Below, piece by piece: positions 45,480 through 57,329 of a DNA stretch of 64,000 nt. The first letter of the stretch is position 1. Each line of letters begins with the position of its first letter. Where the stretch lies: the NCBI RefSeq assembly GCF_035046485.1, contig NC_085138.1, forward strand, positions 17,923,440 through 17,987,439, read 5' to 3'. The DNA comes from Aedes albopictus (taxonomy: Eukaryota > Arthropoda > Insecta > Diptera > Culicidae). The position numbers and the translations under genes are program-made. The notes under the pieces are model-generated. The model ran no database searches, was not told the DNA's origin, and worked only from the letters and a program-made list of their open reading frames with translations.

Positions 45480-46620
45480 CTGGAAAAAATATTAAAAGAA
45501 TTTTGGAAGAGTTCCCCTGAAGGGACATCAGGAGAAAACCCTGAAAAAATCCTGGGGTAAATCACCAATGAAACCCCGAAAAAGTCAATGGAGCCATTAC
45601 GAAAGAAATCTTAGAAGGAATGCTGTAGAGGAATTCCTAACAGAAAACCCGGAATGAATTCATGGAGGAAGTACGGGAGAAATCCCCGAAGGAATCTAGG
45701 GAGAAATTTGGGGAAAATTCTTTTAGAAATGCCCGATGAAATCTCGTATCTTGAAGTTATCCCTGACAGAATCTCGTAAGAAGTTCCTTTGAACATCACA
45801 GAGTAATCTCTAAAAGAATCTCATGAGAGATTTCAAAAAGAATCCTGAAGAAATTCCAAAAGGACCCACGGACCCCCGCCAGAGGAGCGAATGCAGGAAT
45901 CCCGGGAAAACTCCTGAAAAAATCTCTGGAGGAATCCTTGAAAAAAATCTTGGAAAATGTGTAGAAAGTATCCCGGGTGGAATCCTGAAGGTATACCGGG
46001 AGACATTTCTGAATGAATACTCGAACGAATCCTGGAGAAATCAACGGAAGGATTCCTAATTAAATCTTGAGAGGAATGCCTGTGTGGAATATTAGTCACC
46101 CTTATATTATCCATCCTTGATGATTAAAAGTTGAATTTGAATTAATCTAAGGAGAAACTCTTAAGGAAACATTGGGCAACGAAAAGGACTTTAGGAAGCA
46201 AACAATGATAAAACCCTGAAAGGAATTTCTGCATAAAAACGGAAGGAAACCTTGAAAGAATCCCTGAAGCAAAATCAAGAAACATTCCTGAAGAAAAAAT
46301 AAGGGAATAATCCTGCAGAAATCCCCTAAGAAATCTCTATAGAAATTCCAGACAGAATTCCTTACTTGGTTCCGTAAAGAACTCCTGGAGAAACTCTTGA
46401 CATAATCCTGCTGATATCTCTGAAGTCATCACTGGAGAAATCCCCAACGAAAGCCCGGGAAGGACCAAAGGAAGAAATTAAGGAAAGAATCCCGACAGAA
46501 ATCCGGTTAAAAAGCTGAAAGAAACCCATAAAATAATCTCTAAAGGAATTCAAAAGCCTGGAAAAAATCCATATTTTTTTCCTGAGGGAACCTGACTATT
46601 ACAGAAATAAATTTAAGAAT
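45480..46620. repeat. Degenerate short-unit repeat tract, A orientation
   Basis: Words such as CCTGGAGAAA, AGGAATCCCGGGAAAA and TCTGGAGGAATCC recur. C-rich variants (GGAATCCC) predominate, so this is a different subfamily from the 24-bp array. Confidence 0.55.
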
Positions 46621-46707
46621 TCGAAAAGAACTTTTTGCAACTACGTTGCTAATCACCCTACTTTTCACTCGCGGTTGCAACAATAAACGGCCTTTTCTCC
46701 ACTAGAA

Positions 46708-46785
46708 CAAAGGTGCCGAAAAGTACTACTTTTCGGCACTCGTAAGAGTGCTGAAAAGTAGCACTTTTCGGCACTTTTGCCAGCA
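46708..46785. repeat. Compound hairpin of GTGCCGAAAAGT words
   Basis: GTGCCGAAAAGTACTACTTT is followed by its inverse, then GTGCTGAAAAGTAGCACTTT and TCGGCACTTTTG. Four copies of one word alternate in orientation and would form two stacked hairpins. Confidence 0.75.
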
Positions 46786-47116
46786 CATACATTTTGCTCA
46801 CTACCGCGTTTGCCCTAGATAAACCTGTTGTTCCTACATCCAATTGGCAGCTCGAACCCAAATCAGGACTATTAACGTTCCGATTCGGACCGCCGATCAG
46901 GTGCAGAAGCAGCAGCTGAAGCTACTTTTGCTCCTTCTCATGTTGCTGATTGACGACGACGACGGAGCTTGAAAATGTGTGACACCATCTACACCATAGC
47001 CTACCTGATCGAACAAAAAACTGCGCCGATGCGCATGAATGCTCCCACGTGGTACCTCTTGATTCCATGTATGTGTAGCTATATAGATTATCCGGAACGG
47101 GTATTTTTCGTAATTG

Positions 47117-47250
47117 CAAAAAATGTTGTATGCAACGCGTTGCAAAACTCGATTTTTTCAGCACTCGTCGTGTTTATCCAACTCGGCAAGCCTCGTTGTA
47201 AAATGTACAACTCGTGCTGAAAAAATCATCATTTTACAACTTGTTGCATA
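47117..47250. repeat. Inverted repeat of TGCAAC / TTTTACAAC words
   Basis: The left half (GTTGTATGCAACGCGTTGCA, ACTCGATTTTTTCAGCACTCG) is mirrored by CGTGCTGAAAAAATCAT and TTTTACAACTTGTTGCAT on the right. Foldback-type MITE fragment; boundaries uncertain. Confidence 0.55.
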
Positions 47251-47269
47251 AATAACTATTTCATGGATT

Positions 47270-47897
47270 TCTTCAGAGCAATTTTCGGGGCAATTTTTGA
47301 AAAATGATACCTTTTGATGAAAATTCTCAAAAAATCATTTTCTTGTAATATATTTTCACTTCTGTTTTTTTTTTGAATATTTTTGTATTTTCTAGACACC
47401 ACTAGGCATTCTTGAAGGGTAATAGTTTTTTTTAAATACTTATTTTGTTCATATTGACGGCAGAACCGTTTTCGCGCAAAAAAAATATTATTTGAGAATT
47501 ATTCATTAAAATTTGATAATTTGGTAAGTATTTGAAATATTGCGTAACATCTCTGCTTCTAGACCAGATATTCTGAATCTTTTTTCAGAAATGTCGCATA
47601 TAAAAAGTAATATCAGATAAAACTTTCATGGTTGAAAATAAAAAATTGCACATGTATTTTTTAATCAAATTTTGATGAAAAATTCTCTAAAAATAGTCCT
47701 TCTATCAGCACAAAAACGGTTCTGTCGTCAATATAAACACAATATTTCAAAAACTAATACCCTTCAAAAATGCATAGGAGTATAGAAAAAACAAAAATAT
47801 TGGAAAAATCAGAAGCTGAAAGATATTAGGAAAACATTTTTTTGAGGGTTTTCATCAAACGGGTAATTTAACAGAAATCGCCCTGGCGGAACCACTT
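47270..47897. mobile_element. Foldback element with about 210-bp arms
   Basis: Left arm 47274-47495 and right arm 47690-47895 are diverged inverted complements: GGGTAATAGTTTTT on the left against AAAACTAATACCC on the right, and TATTGACGGCAGAACCGTTTT against AAACGGTTCTGTCGTCAATA. No ORF; TSD not resolved. It directly precedes the pogo-type MITE. Confidence 0.7.
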
Positions 47898-47940
47898 TTT
47901 TTTTAGAAAATCTAAATACTCAACGAAAAATTTTCAAATA

Positions 47941-48238
47941 CAGGTCGGACTCGATTATCCGGGGGCCCAATTATCCGGCAAAAATGACTCGATTAATTGT
48001 TTTTATTTTTTCACATTTTTCAGCTAAAATTTCATTTTCAAAAAACATGGATATAATAATACCTGACGTTAAGTTTAGGCACTACAACGTCGTGATATTA
48101 GCTTCTATGTTTAACGAACAGTTTTTGATTGAAGAACATCAAAAATAAAAGAAAAGAAGCATGGCTCGATTATCCGGGTGATTCGATTATCCGGGGTGAA
48201 ATAATTTTGGAGTCACCCGGATAATCGAGTCCGACCTG
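47941..48238. mobile_element. pogo/Tigger-type MITE, 298 bp
   Basis: Termini CAGGTCGGACTCGATTATCC and the exact inverse at the right end, with TA on both sides (47939-47940, 48239-48240). CAG-starting ends and a TA target fit the pogo branch of Tc1/mariner. GATTATCCGG words recur inside the left and right ends. Non-coding. Confidence 0.88.
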
Positions 48239-48289
48239 TATGCATATCTTTTTGTTAAGGGTTGAGCACCTTGACTTTTCAAACATTGA

Positions 48290-50200
48290 TTTTTTTTGGA
48301 ACAGCCTACTCCATCTATAAATTTCGTCAGAAGTCCATACGAGAATTCTGTCAGGAATTCATCCATGGATTCCTTCAGAATCGCTTTCAACGATTATTCA
48401 AGAAATTCAAAGTTTCCTTTAGAATTCTTCATAAAATCTTCCACAAACTCCTTCCAAAATACTTACAAAGGTTCCTTTAGAAAATCTACCAGTGATTGTT
48501 ATAAATTTCTCTGGAGATACCTTCAAACATTTCTGATAAGATTCATCCATGCATTTGTCCAAGGATTCCAAAGAAATCTCCTATGGTTTTGTTCCAAAAT
48601 AAATTCTTAGACTCCCACACACCAACCGATGATATGGTTCCAGCCTAAATCCATCAAAGCCAACCCAACCAACCGGCGACAAAAAACGTAGCAGTATCTC
48701 TATAATTGTAAGAGTTTTTTTTATCTGTAGTTCACAAGCAAAATGTAAAACTGGTAGAAAAAAAAACTCACATATTTTAGACCTCCCTGACGAAGGCCTA
48801 CATCAAGAGTCGAAACGTCGAATGAAATAGCATTCCTCCGCTTATAATTTATCCTGACCGAAAATCTATGAAGGGATAACCATTAGATTCCTTCAGAAAT
48901 TACTCCTGGAACATGTCCTGGAACTAGTCCCCAAAATGTACCAAGATTTGTTCCAGAAACTCTCCCGGCGTTTTTTAGATATTTCTCCAGGGCTTCCTTC
49001 AGATATTCTCTATCAATTTTTTTTTCAGGTAGATTTTTTTGGGTTCCTACTGAAACACCACCTGCTGTTACCGTAGAAATTATTCAAGGTAGTTGTTAAA
49101 AAAAATCATCGGAAATTTCTCCAGGGATTCGATTAGAAATTCTTTCAAAGATTCCTTCATTATTATTATCATTATTAGCTTTATTTACGACGCTTTCAGC
49201 CCTAGGCTGGTTCGCCTCGGCGGATTCCCTCATAAATTCCTTCAGTGGTTTGTTAAAAAAATTTCCAGAAATTTCTCCAGAAATTTTCTCGGATCTTTCT
49301 TCAAGAAGTCCACTTAAGATTGGTTTAGCAATTACCCTAGAGAGATTTAATTGAAAATTCCTGCATAAATGTGTCAAAAAATTTCTTCAGGGGTTCATCC
49401 AAAAAATCTAGCAGGAATTCGTTCAGAGCTTCTTCTAGAAGTTCAAACAGAGATGCTTTCAGGATTTTCTATAGATATTTCTCAATCTGTTTCCCCAAAA
49501 ACTTATCGGATATTACCTCTAATGATAACGCCAATAGTTTCTCCAAGGATTCTTGAAAAAAAAAAGCAAAAATTATTTCTTGGGAATTTCCACGGAAAGT
49601 TCTTCATATTTGTATTTTCTAAGGATCTTTGCATATATTTACCTAAGTGTTCCTCTAGGTATTCCTACAGGATTCGTCTATAAATTTCTCCAGGAATAGT
49701 TTCAAAAAATCCTCCAAGAATTCTATTAACGGATTTCTCCTGAAATTTCCCTGAAATTCGTCAATATTTTTTCTAGGCATCCCACCATGGGTTTCTCGAG
49801 AAGTTTTTTCAGTTTTTGAGAAATTCCTTCCGTTATTCCTTCAGATATTCCTCAAGAGATACAAAATCTCATTTGAGAGTACTTCCCAAAGATTTCTCCT
49901 AAAATTCCTTCAGCGGTTCTTTCAGAGATTCCTGCTGAGATTTTTTGAAAATTCTTCCATGGATTTTTACAGATATTCTTCTAAAAATTGAACTCTACGG
50001 GGATTTCTACGGAAATCCTTCCCAGCGTTTCTCCAAGAATTCTTTAAGAAATGCCTTATTGATTCCTGCAAACTTTCCTACCAAGATTTTTTTGTTAAAA
50101 TTGCTCCTTCGGTTTCATCAGAAATATCTCCTGGGATGTCTTTAACAAGATTTGTTCAAATATTTCACCAGGGCTTTTTCAGAAACTCTTCTAGAAATTG
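48290..50200. repeat. Degenerate short-unit repeat tract, T orientation
   Basis: Words such as GGATTCCTTCAGAA, TTTCTCCAGG and TTCTTCAAG recur. Interrupted by a non-repeat insert at about 48605-48880 and a SINE tail at 49160-49225. No gene. Confidence 0.6.
49160..49225 (-). mobile_element. Truncated SINE/LINE 3' tail
   Basis: On the minus strand: GAACCAGCCTAGGGCTGAAA followed by an AATAA/ATAAT-rich tail (TTATTATTATCATTATTAG on plus). It shares the AGCCTAGGGCT(G/A)AAA block with the 3' end of the SINE at 13562-13734. 5'-truncated. Confidence 0.65.
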
Positions 50201-50278
50201 TACGAAATAACGAGATATTCCAAGAGGAAAAAATGAAAAATTTCAGATAAATTTTAAAAAGAATTCTAAGGTACTGGT

Positions 50279-50538
50279 AGGGGTCTCCAGTTAGCCTAGT
50301 AGTTAAGGCTATGGATCGCCAATCCGAAGACGACGGGTTCGATTCCCGTTCCGGTCGGGAAGATTTTCTCGACTCCCTGGGCATAATGTAGCATTGTACT
50401 TGCCTCACAATATACAAATTCATGCAATGGCAGGCAAAGAAAGATCTTCAGATAATAACTGTGGAAGTGCTCTAAGAACACTAAGTTGAAGAGAGGCAGG
50501 CCAAGTTCCAATGCGAACGTCGAGCCATAAAGAAGAAG
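50279..50538 (+). mobile_element. tRNA-derived SINE, Feilai-like
   Basis: A 260-bp element flanked by an 11-bp direct repeat AAGGTACTGGT (50268-50278, 50539-50549). Box-A-like TTAGCCTAGTAG at 50291-50302 and box-B-like GGGTTCGATTCCC at 50335-50347 form an internal Pol III promoter. The body and the 3' AGAAGAAGAAG tail match my recollection of Feilai, a SINE of Aedes aegypti. The 3' 90 bp resembles the 3' end of the RTE relic at 54415-54520. Well preserved, so probably recent. Confidence 0.88.
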
Positions 50539-50549
50539 AAGGTACTGGT

Positions 50550-51760
50550 GGAATTCTTGAAGATTTTCTGAAGGAATTTCTTAAAAAAGTATCTTATAAA
50601 ATTCCTAAAAAAGTTTGCGTACAAAAACCCCTAATCTACTACCTAGATTTATTTCTGTAAAAAATCCTGCAGAAACAAAAACAATTCTTGAGGTTAGGAA
50701 CCACTGAAAAAAAAAACAATATGATTTTCTAAAGGAATCCTTGAAATAATATCTGGAAGAACTGGAGAACTAACTGCAGAGGTTTCATCAAGGGTTTCAT
50801 CGAAACAAAATCTTGAATAATTCCTTGAAAAATACTAAGGAATAGATTCTGGAGAAATTTGTGTAGGAATTGTTGAGAGACACTTTGGAATAAAAAAAAA
50901 TCTAAAAGAATCCCGGAATAAATTCAAAACAATGACTGCAGGAATACCCAAAAGATCTATTGGAAAATCACCTGGAGGAACTTTCAGGAAAGTTTCTTGA
51001 GAATTTACTAGAGAAGTTTCCAAATAAATTTCCGAGATAATCTCGGAATAAATGGAGTATTACAGCTTCTGGGTAAATTCAAGTAATAATTTCTGAAAAA
51101 GTTTGTGGAACAATTTCTAAATTTCTAAAGGAAACCCCCAACAATCCTCGAGTTTTTGTGAATGTATTTCTTATGGAACTGTATTTTTTGAAGAAACTTT
51201 TGGAGGAGTTCTTGGAGCGAGCAACCTTTGGAGATGAGTTTCTTGAAAAATGTCTATAATAATTTTCGGAGAAATAAAAAAAAAAGCACCAGGAAAAAAT
51301 CTGATAATATTTCTTGAGGAGTTCCTACAGAAATGATTATAGAAATACGATCATGAAGTTATTAAGAAATTCCTGGTGGAATTTTCTATAGAATCCCTTA
51401 AGGAATCCCAGAATGAGTTTCAAAAGAAATTACTTACGAAAACCGTAAACCAATTTCAGATGAAATTTTTGAGAAACTACTGCAAAACTAGCAATGAAAA
51501 TTTCTGGGAGAATTACCTGAAAGAATATCTGGAGGAATCCTTGTAGAAATTTTCAAAGAGTATCTTAAGAGGGACCTAAAGAGCTTTGTTTGCTAGAATT
51601 GTTTCAAGAAATCCTATGAGAATGTTGTTTCTGTAAATATTCACAATATTTTTTATGAATCCAGAAAGAATCCCTAAAGAATTTCTGGTGGTGTCCCTGA
51701 AGTTAATCCTGGAGAATATTCTAGAAATTTTAAGAAGAATTCTTGCTAAACTCACACAAT
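50550..51760. repeat. Degenerate short-unit repeat tract, A orientation
   Basis: Words such as TTCTTGAAGATTTTCTG, CTGGAGGAACTTTC and GAAATTCCTGGTGGAATT recur. Together with 48290-50200 it forms another diverged inverted pair, with the SINE near the junction. Confidence 0.6.
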
Positions 51761-51854
51761 ATGCAGTTTATAACAATTCTGGTTTTGGGGTAGAGCCATG
51801 GGTAGAGTTCAAGGTTCTCACGTAGCTGCTTTCGGTTCGAATTCGGTTGGTGAT

Positions 51855-52620
51855 ACGCTTTGCCTTTCTCGTACACCTAAGTGTACATATACCAATCAAT
51901 TCGGTTGGACGAATTGAGATGATGTCTGTATGTGTGCATGTAAGTATGTATGTCTGTGCACAAAAAAGATCACTCACTTTTAAGGCACTTCCCATTTGCT
52001 GATTTTTCGGATTTTAGCACGAATCGAATCGGAATTTTACCGATTGCTATTGAAAATGGTCCGGATCGGTCAAGGCGTGCCAGAGTTATGGCCATTTCAG
52101 TGATCCAAACCAACACCGGTGGAAATGAACCAAGCCCCATCATGTGTGTCGACATCAAGCTGCGGCAATTTTTGTAACCTTTAGCATTGTTGACGAATTT
52201 TGTATGGAAATCAACACTGGACCAGAAATTCCAAGATGTCGACCCAAACTTCCAGATGGCAGCCTAATATCCAAGATGGCGGCTCCAAATTCAATATGGC
52301 GTCTGTTTAATGGAGTCTTAGTCTCTAAATCCATGCAATATGGGTATATTTGGTAAGCAGAAGAAGTCTGGAGTCCAACCTGTGACCAGAATATCCAACA
52401 TGGTCCAAGATGGCGGACTTAAATTCAAAATGTCAGCTCAAAATTCAAGATTGTGACTTTTTTAAGAGTTTAAGGCTCAAACATTAAAAACCTGATAAAC
52501 GATATGATTTCTGGTGCCATGAAATGGATTTTTGTTAGAAGTATGAAAGTGCAATATTTATAAACATACCACTTGAGTTTTGTTGAAATGGGTTTTCGAA
52601 GGCACGAGAAAGGCGCCATG
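51855..52620. mobile_element. Candidate TIR element with GCCTTTCTCGTAC termini
   Basis: TGCCTTTCTCGTAC at 51861-51874 is inverted at 52601-52614 (GGCACGAGAAAGGC). The interior has a GTATGT-type simple repeat (51925-51960) and repeated AAGATGGCGG/CAAGATG words (52225-52440). Outer boundaries and TSD are uncertain. A 102-codon or shorter frame is not convincing. Confidence 0.5.
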
Positions 52621-52639
52621 ACCACTAGGTGGATTAATT

Positions 52640-54412
52640 ATGTTTTTTTTTTGTATTTTATTTTCTTAGCCCTTCAAGAGGATTTAAAAGTTTCAACAAA
52701 GTTTCAAGTAGCATTTTAAACTGTCTTCAAGCTGCTTAAAAGGCTAACAATTACCCCTGCTGGAGCATAAGTGCATTATTCTAGCAAGGCTCATTGTTAG
52801 CCTCTTACAACCAAAAGGTTCCATTCGGAACTTTATCTGAATTTTGGGGAACTTGAAAGTGCATTTTCCTATGGGAAGTGAATACTTTTGATTACCTGGG
52901 AAGACATCTCAGAAATCAAAACAGTCTTCTTCAGTGCCAAGCACAAAGCTTATAGCAGAAACAATCAAATCCAAAACTAAATTGTACTTAATTACTAGGA
53001 TACTTTGATTTTGGCTACATTTCGCTTCGAAACGAAGCGAATCTTGTTGTTAATTTTGGAAACGTCGTCATAGTGAATGCCTTGGACATTTAGAAAGTTC
53101 CAGCAATTATCTAACTTATCTTTTACGATTTCTGCCAACCGTTTTAAACTAAACCGTAAAAATGTCAAGAAAACAAACTATGCATTTGAAAATAATGTTT
53201 CCAGATCATGTATATTTACGAGCTCATCTGCAGTGCAAGAATCCGACCAGGTGAACCAACAACGTCGGGGCCGCTGGCTCACTAAAAAAGGTGAAAAGCA
53301 GTTAAAAGCTGCGGTCATTTCCCTTGACTTGAAGATTTTCTTATCCCACCGTAAGCTCCGTTTAACGCTGTTGTTTGAACGATAGCAGCCTTAGCATTCA
53401 CCATCACAAGTAATCTGCGCTATCCTTCCTTACGAGGGACGACCACGAAGACGACGCGACGGAACGACCAAGCAAGAAAATTAATTTTTATTATTTTCAA
53501 ATTATCAATTACCGTAAGTTTGCAAGCTGGCAAGTGAGATTGGCCCAACATTTTACTTAACCTTGCAGGAAAAGAGTTCGGTCGTAGACGGTCGTAGCAA
53601 ATCCAATTCGTGAACAAATCAGTTAACATGCAACCGAGAATTTCGTTCACCTGTTATGACAAAACCACAGCACATCTCGTGTCGTTGTTTTCCCTCTAAC
53701 TAAAGCATTCTCATTTTCCACCCGCCCGAGCGTGATTTGATCGCAATTTGATCCGCCCGTCGAAATCCTCTTAATTTTGGATTTCCAATTTTCATTAACC
53801 GAATTCGCGTCGTTCGTCGTACATACCGGGCGTGGTGGCGGCGGTGCGCTGACTGGAGGTGGCAACAGAACAGGGATTTAATTCGGGACGACGACTCGGG
53901 AGAATAGTTTTCCGATCTTCCAGATGGGGCAGCCTTGGGGTATGCGGCAGCGAAGGAAGGAGATTAGAAATTCGATGACGCCACGGACGACGACGTCGAC
54001 CACGCCTCCATGCAAGCGTGATCCCAATTAAATGATAACGTGACACCTCAGCCAGCAGCAGCCATCCATGCAAAATTGGATAATTTTTGTTGCAGAGAGG
54101 TATCATGTGGTCCGAACACAGGGAAGTGGGGTCAGCACGAGGGCAGCCATCATTTGAATTAAGATTTACTACCTTGGGAGGCTGGTTTGGACTCGCTTCA
54201 CCGGGTGTTTACTGTGTCTAAGAACCGGGCTTAGCTAAGCAGCAACAAATACCGGGGAAGCGTAATTAATTTATCGCTTGAAATGAGATCCTAATTGGAG
54301 GTAAGCTTGAGATGCTATGAGTTAGTTGCTACTAGTATGAGGGGGAACAATAATGCATTCTCACAGTTTACGGAATGATTTTGCACCATTGCGAATAAAA
54401 TGTTGGATATTC
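52640..54412. other. Low-copy non-coding block
   Basis: No gene supported. 53000-54160 has balanced composition and no repeat structure that I can see, so it is among the likeliest host single-copy segments in the window. Confidence 0.45.
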
Positions 54413-54414
54413 TT

Positions 54415-56090
54415 CTTCTTCTTGACGTTACGTCCCTACTGGAACAAAGTCTGCTTCTTTGAGCAATTCCACAGTTATCAACTGAGAGCTTCCTCTGCCA
54501 ATGATGACTAATCTTATCTTACCGGTCAAACTAAGGCCCGAGTGTCCGTAGGAGTCGTCTCCATTCTACTCGGTCCATGGCTGTGCGTCACCAGTTTCGC
54601 ACTCTGCGAAGGGTTCGCCAGTCGTCCTACACTTGATCGACCCACCTAGCTCGCTACGCACCACATCTTCTTCTACCGGTCGGATGACTCCAGAGAATCA
54701 TTTTAGTCGGGTTGCTATCCGACATCCTGTTGACGTGACCCGCTCACCGAAGCCTCCCGATTTTCGCTGTGTGAACGATGGTTAGTTCTCTCAGCAGCTG
54801 ATGCAGCTCGTGGTTCATTCGCCTTCTCCAAGTCCCGTCTTCCATCTGCACTCCGCCGTAGATGGTACGCAACACCTTCCGTTCGAAAACTCTAAGGGCG
54901 CGTTGGTCCTTTACACGTAGAGTCCATGCTTCGTGCCCATAGAGGACTACCGGTCTAATCAGCGTTTTGTAGATAGTTAACTTCGTGTTACGGCGAACTT
55001 TATTCGATTGTAGAGTTCTGCGGAGTCTAAAGTAAGCTCGATTTCCTGTCACAATGCGTCTCTAAATTTCTCTGCTGGTGTCGTTGTCGACGGTCACCAG
55101 TGAGCCCAATTACACGAATTCCTCAACAGCCTCGATTTCATCACCATCGATAGAAATTCGGGGTGGCGGGCACGGTGATACCTCCATGGAGCCCTTTGCC
55201 ATCATGCTCACAGTCTTCGACACATTGATGACTAATCCAATTCATCTGACTTCATTCTTTAGTCGGATGTATGTTTCCACCATCGTCTCAAATTTGTGAG
55301 CTATAATATCAATATCATCAGCGAAACCAAGCAGCCTAACGGACGTCGTAAAAATTGATCCACTCGTGTTTATCCCCGCTCTTCTTATTACACCCTCTAG
55401 AGCCATGTTGAACAGCAAGCACGAAAAAGCATCATAACTCTCTGCGAGATTCGAAGGGACTCGAGGGTGTCCATGATACTCGAACTACGCACATCACTCA
55501 ATTCATCGTCGCCTTGATCAATCGTATCAGTTTATCCGGGAATCCGTATTGGTGCATAATCTGCCACAGCAGGTCTCGATCGATTGTATTATACGCCGAT
55601 TTAAAATCGATGAGCAAGTGATGTGTGGGCACGTTGTATTCGCGGCACTTCTGCAACACCTGGCGGATGCCGAACATCTGATCCGATGTAGCGCATTCAC
55701 CCATGAATCCAGCATGATATTGACCCACGAACTCTCCTCTTGCAATCGGTGATAGACAGCGGCAAAAAATTTGAGAAAGTATCTTATTGGCAGTGCTCAC
55801 AGTAGTGTGATCGCGCGGTAGTTTCCGCAATCAAACTTGACGCCCTTTTTGTAGATGTAACACACGATACCATCCATCCATTTCTCGGGTGATACTTCCT
55901 CCTCCCAAATCTTGGTAATTAGCCAGTGTAGTGCTCTCACCAGTAGTGCTTCTTCATCATTTTTAGAAGCTCGATTATTGGTTGATCTGCTCCAGCGGCT
56001 TTGTTGTTTTTCAACCAGCCTACCTCCTCCTCTTGGTGGTGAGGGGCTGGAAGTCTTTCGTCCTGCGCACGTTTACCACCATTAGCGTAA
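54415..56090 (-). pseudogene. RTE-clade retrotransposon relic (RT to 3' end)
   Basis: Minus-strand blocks in the expected order with frameshifts: [13 protein letters not shown] (about 56000), STANKILSQIFCRCLSPIA, FKSAYNTIDRDLLW, then FADDIDIIAHKFETMV (about 55333-55285), ISIDGDEIEAVEEFVYLGSL, TGNRAYFRLRRTLQSNK and LYGHEAWTLRVKDQRALRVFERKVLRTIYGG, and WRRRMNHELHQL. This is the RTE-type RT and C-terminal region; endonuclease and 5' end are missing. It ends in a GAAGAAGAAGAA tail on the minus strand (54415-54427). Non-functional. Confidence 0.85.
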
Positions 56091-56237
56091 ATAGGGGGTG
56101 ACCAGGGGGGCATGGCCCCCTCCAGAATAATCAACGTCGATAAAAAATCACGAGATTCAGGCGATAAGTATTTTTCAGCAGTTCTGTAGTATAAAAAATC
56201 TGTATCGGCATGGCTCTGGCCCCCTAGATCTATGACC
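56091..56237. other. G/C-run segment beside the RTE relic
   Basis: Contains GGGGGTGACCAGGGGGGCAT and GGCCCCCT, reminiscent of the G/C-rich left end of the 6-kb element at 31487. Possibly a hAT terminus, but no pair of ends or TSD could be shown. Confidence 0.3.
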
Positions 56238-56239
56238 TA

Positions 56240-56459
56240 CACACTTAATTTATAATGCCGAATCTCGGTTTACATATGCCGAGATTTGCACAGCCGAGTA
56301 GTCAGCTAATTTTTATCATGAGATCTCAGCTAATAAATGCCGAGAATCAGTATATCATGCCTCGTTGCCAAGCAACCTTCCAGTTTGTTAGCTGAGTCTC
56401 GGTTAAAATTCAGAAACCGAGATCCGCACAGCCGAGCTCGGTGAATGAAACTAAGTGTG
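56240..56459. mobile_element. MITE with CACACTTA termini and CTCGG words, copy 2
   Basis: Termini CACACTTAAT and, inverted, CACACTTAGT, with TA on both sides (56238-56239, 56460-56461). CTCGGTTTA, GCCGAG and CCGAGAT words fill the 220-bp body. Same family as 22943-23244, though diverged. Confidence 0.8.
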
Positions 56460-56689
56460 TAGTTAATGCCGACACCTCTCGACCACCTCACGCTCGCTCG
56501 TGACTAATGACCATTTTGCATTTCTATATTTAGTGGCAAGCATGATGAATGGCACAAATTTCCCAAATGGAGGACATGATGATACCAAGGATGATACTTT
56601 ATGTCCAAGGAAGTCAAGGAAGTTTCCTTAACGAAAAGTTTTTGGACCGACCGAAAATCGAGCCCGTCACCCTCAGTATGGACATACTG

Positions 56690-56785
56690 AATACCTACGG
56701 GCCTCGGATTCTCGGAAGCTATTTCCTGAATCAAGTGTAGAGCACAGAGGTGGGCCATAACGTAGAATCTGACAAATAACCTAAG
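56690..56785 (+). pseudogene. Small R1-like RT fragment
   Basis: Plus-strand frame YGPRILGSYFLNQV, a stop, then STEVGHNVESD. This follows YxxILGSYFQNRVLxYxTEVG of R1-clade RTs (compare the intact stretch encoded near 40137-40197). Only about 30 residues support it. Confidence 0.5.
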
Positions 56786-56789
56786 TTCT

Positions 56790-57140
56790 AATCTGGATCA
56801 AAACCGAAGTCTTGTAAATGTTGTGCCGATCTATCCAAGGTACTTTTCGGAGACTCCAACCCTCCAGGATGCACACTCAGTACACTAGATAAATCATATC
56901 GAAAAAAGACATAAAAATGTAGTACCAATCAATCCGAAGCACTTTGTCTAAAATTTCAACTCTGTAGGACGCTTATCGAGAACACTACAGTATAATATTG
57001 AAGGATGCAATTTACCTAGATCAGTTTCAGCAGATCTAGATCAAAATCAAAGACATTAAAGTGGTGCTAATCAATCTAGATAACTTTGCTGAAGACCTCA
57101 ACCCTCTGGGATGCATGGCAAGAACACTGGAGCGCTTGTT
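56790..57140. repeat. Degenerate tandem repeat, about 3 units of 110-140 bp
   Basis: Blocks of the form ATCAA(A/T)CC...CACTTT/ACTTTT, then CTCAACCCTC(T/C)GGGATGCA, then AGAACACT recur three times with indels. No coding sense. Confidence 0.55.
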
Positions 57141-57329
57141 CGTCTACAGCCCGAAATAATCGTAGCTAGGACAGTCCAAGATAATTACGAATAGGTATTC
57201 TGCATCACGCCTGCAAAACGTCTCGGTTGACAACGAGCTGTTCAATTTTAAAGTATGTACCACCGTATTTTTCTTTCTTATCACGATATTTGGGCTGTTA
57301 ATGGCTCGTTATACTATCGAAGAATCCTT

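Noticed and set aside
50281..50350. Functional tRNA gene
   Set aside because: Both boxes are present, but the unit continues about 190 bp with an A-rich tail and an 11-bp TSD, so it is a SINE.
56091..56237. Second copy of the 6-kb hAT-like element's end
   Set aside because: Only G/C-run resemblance; the CAAGGGCGTAGCCAG terminus and an 8-bp TSD are absent.
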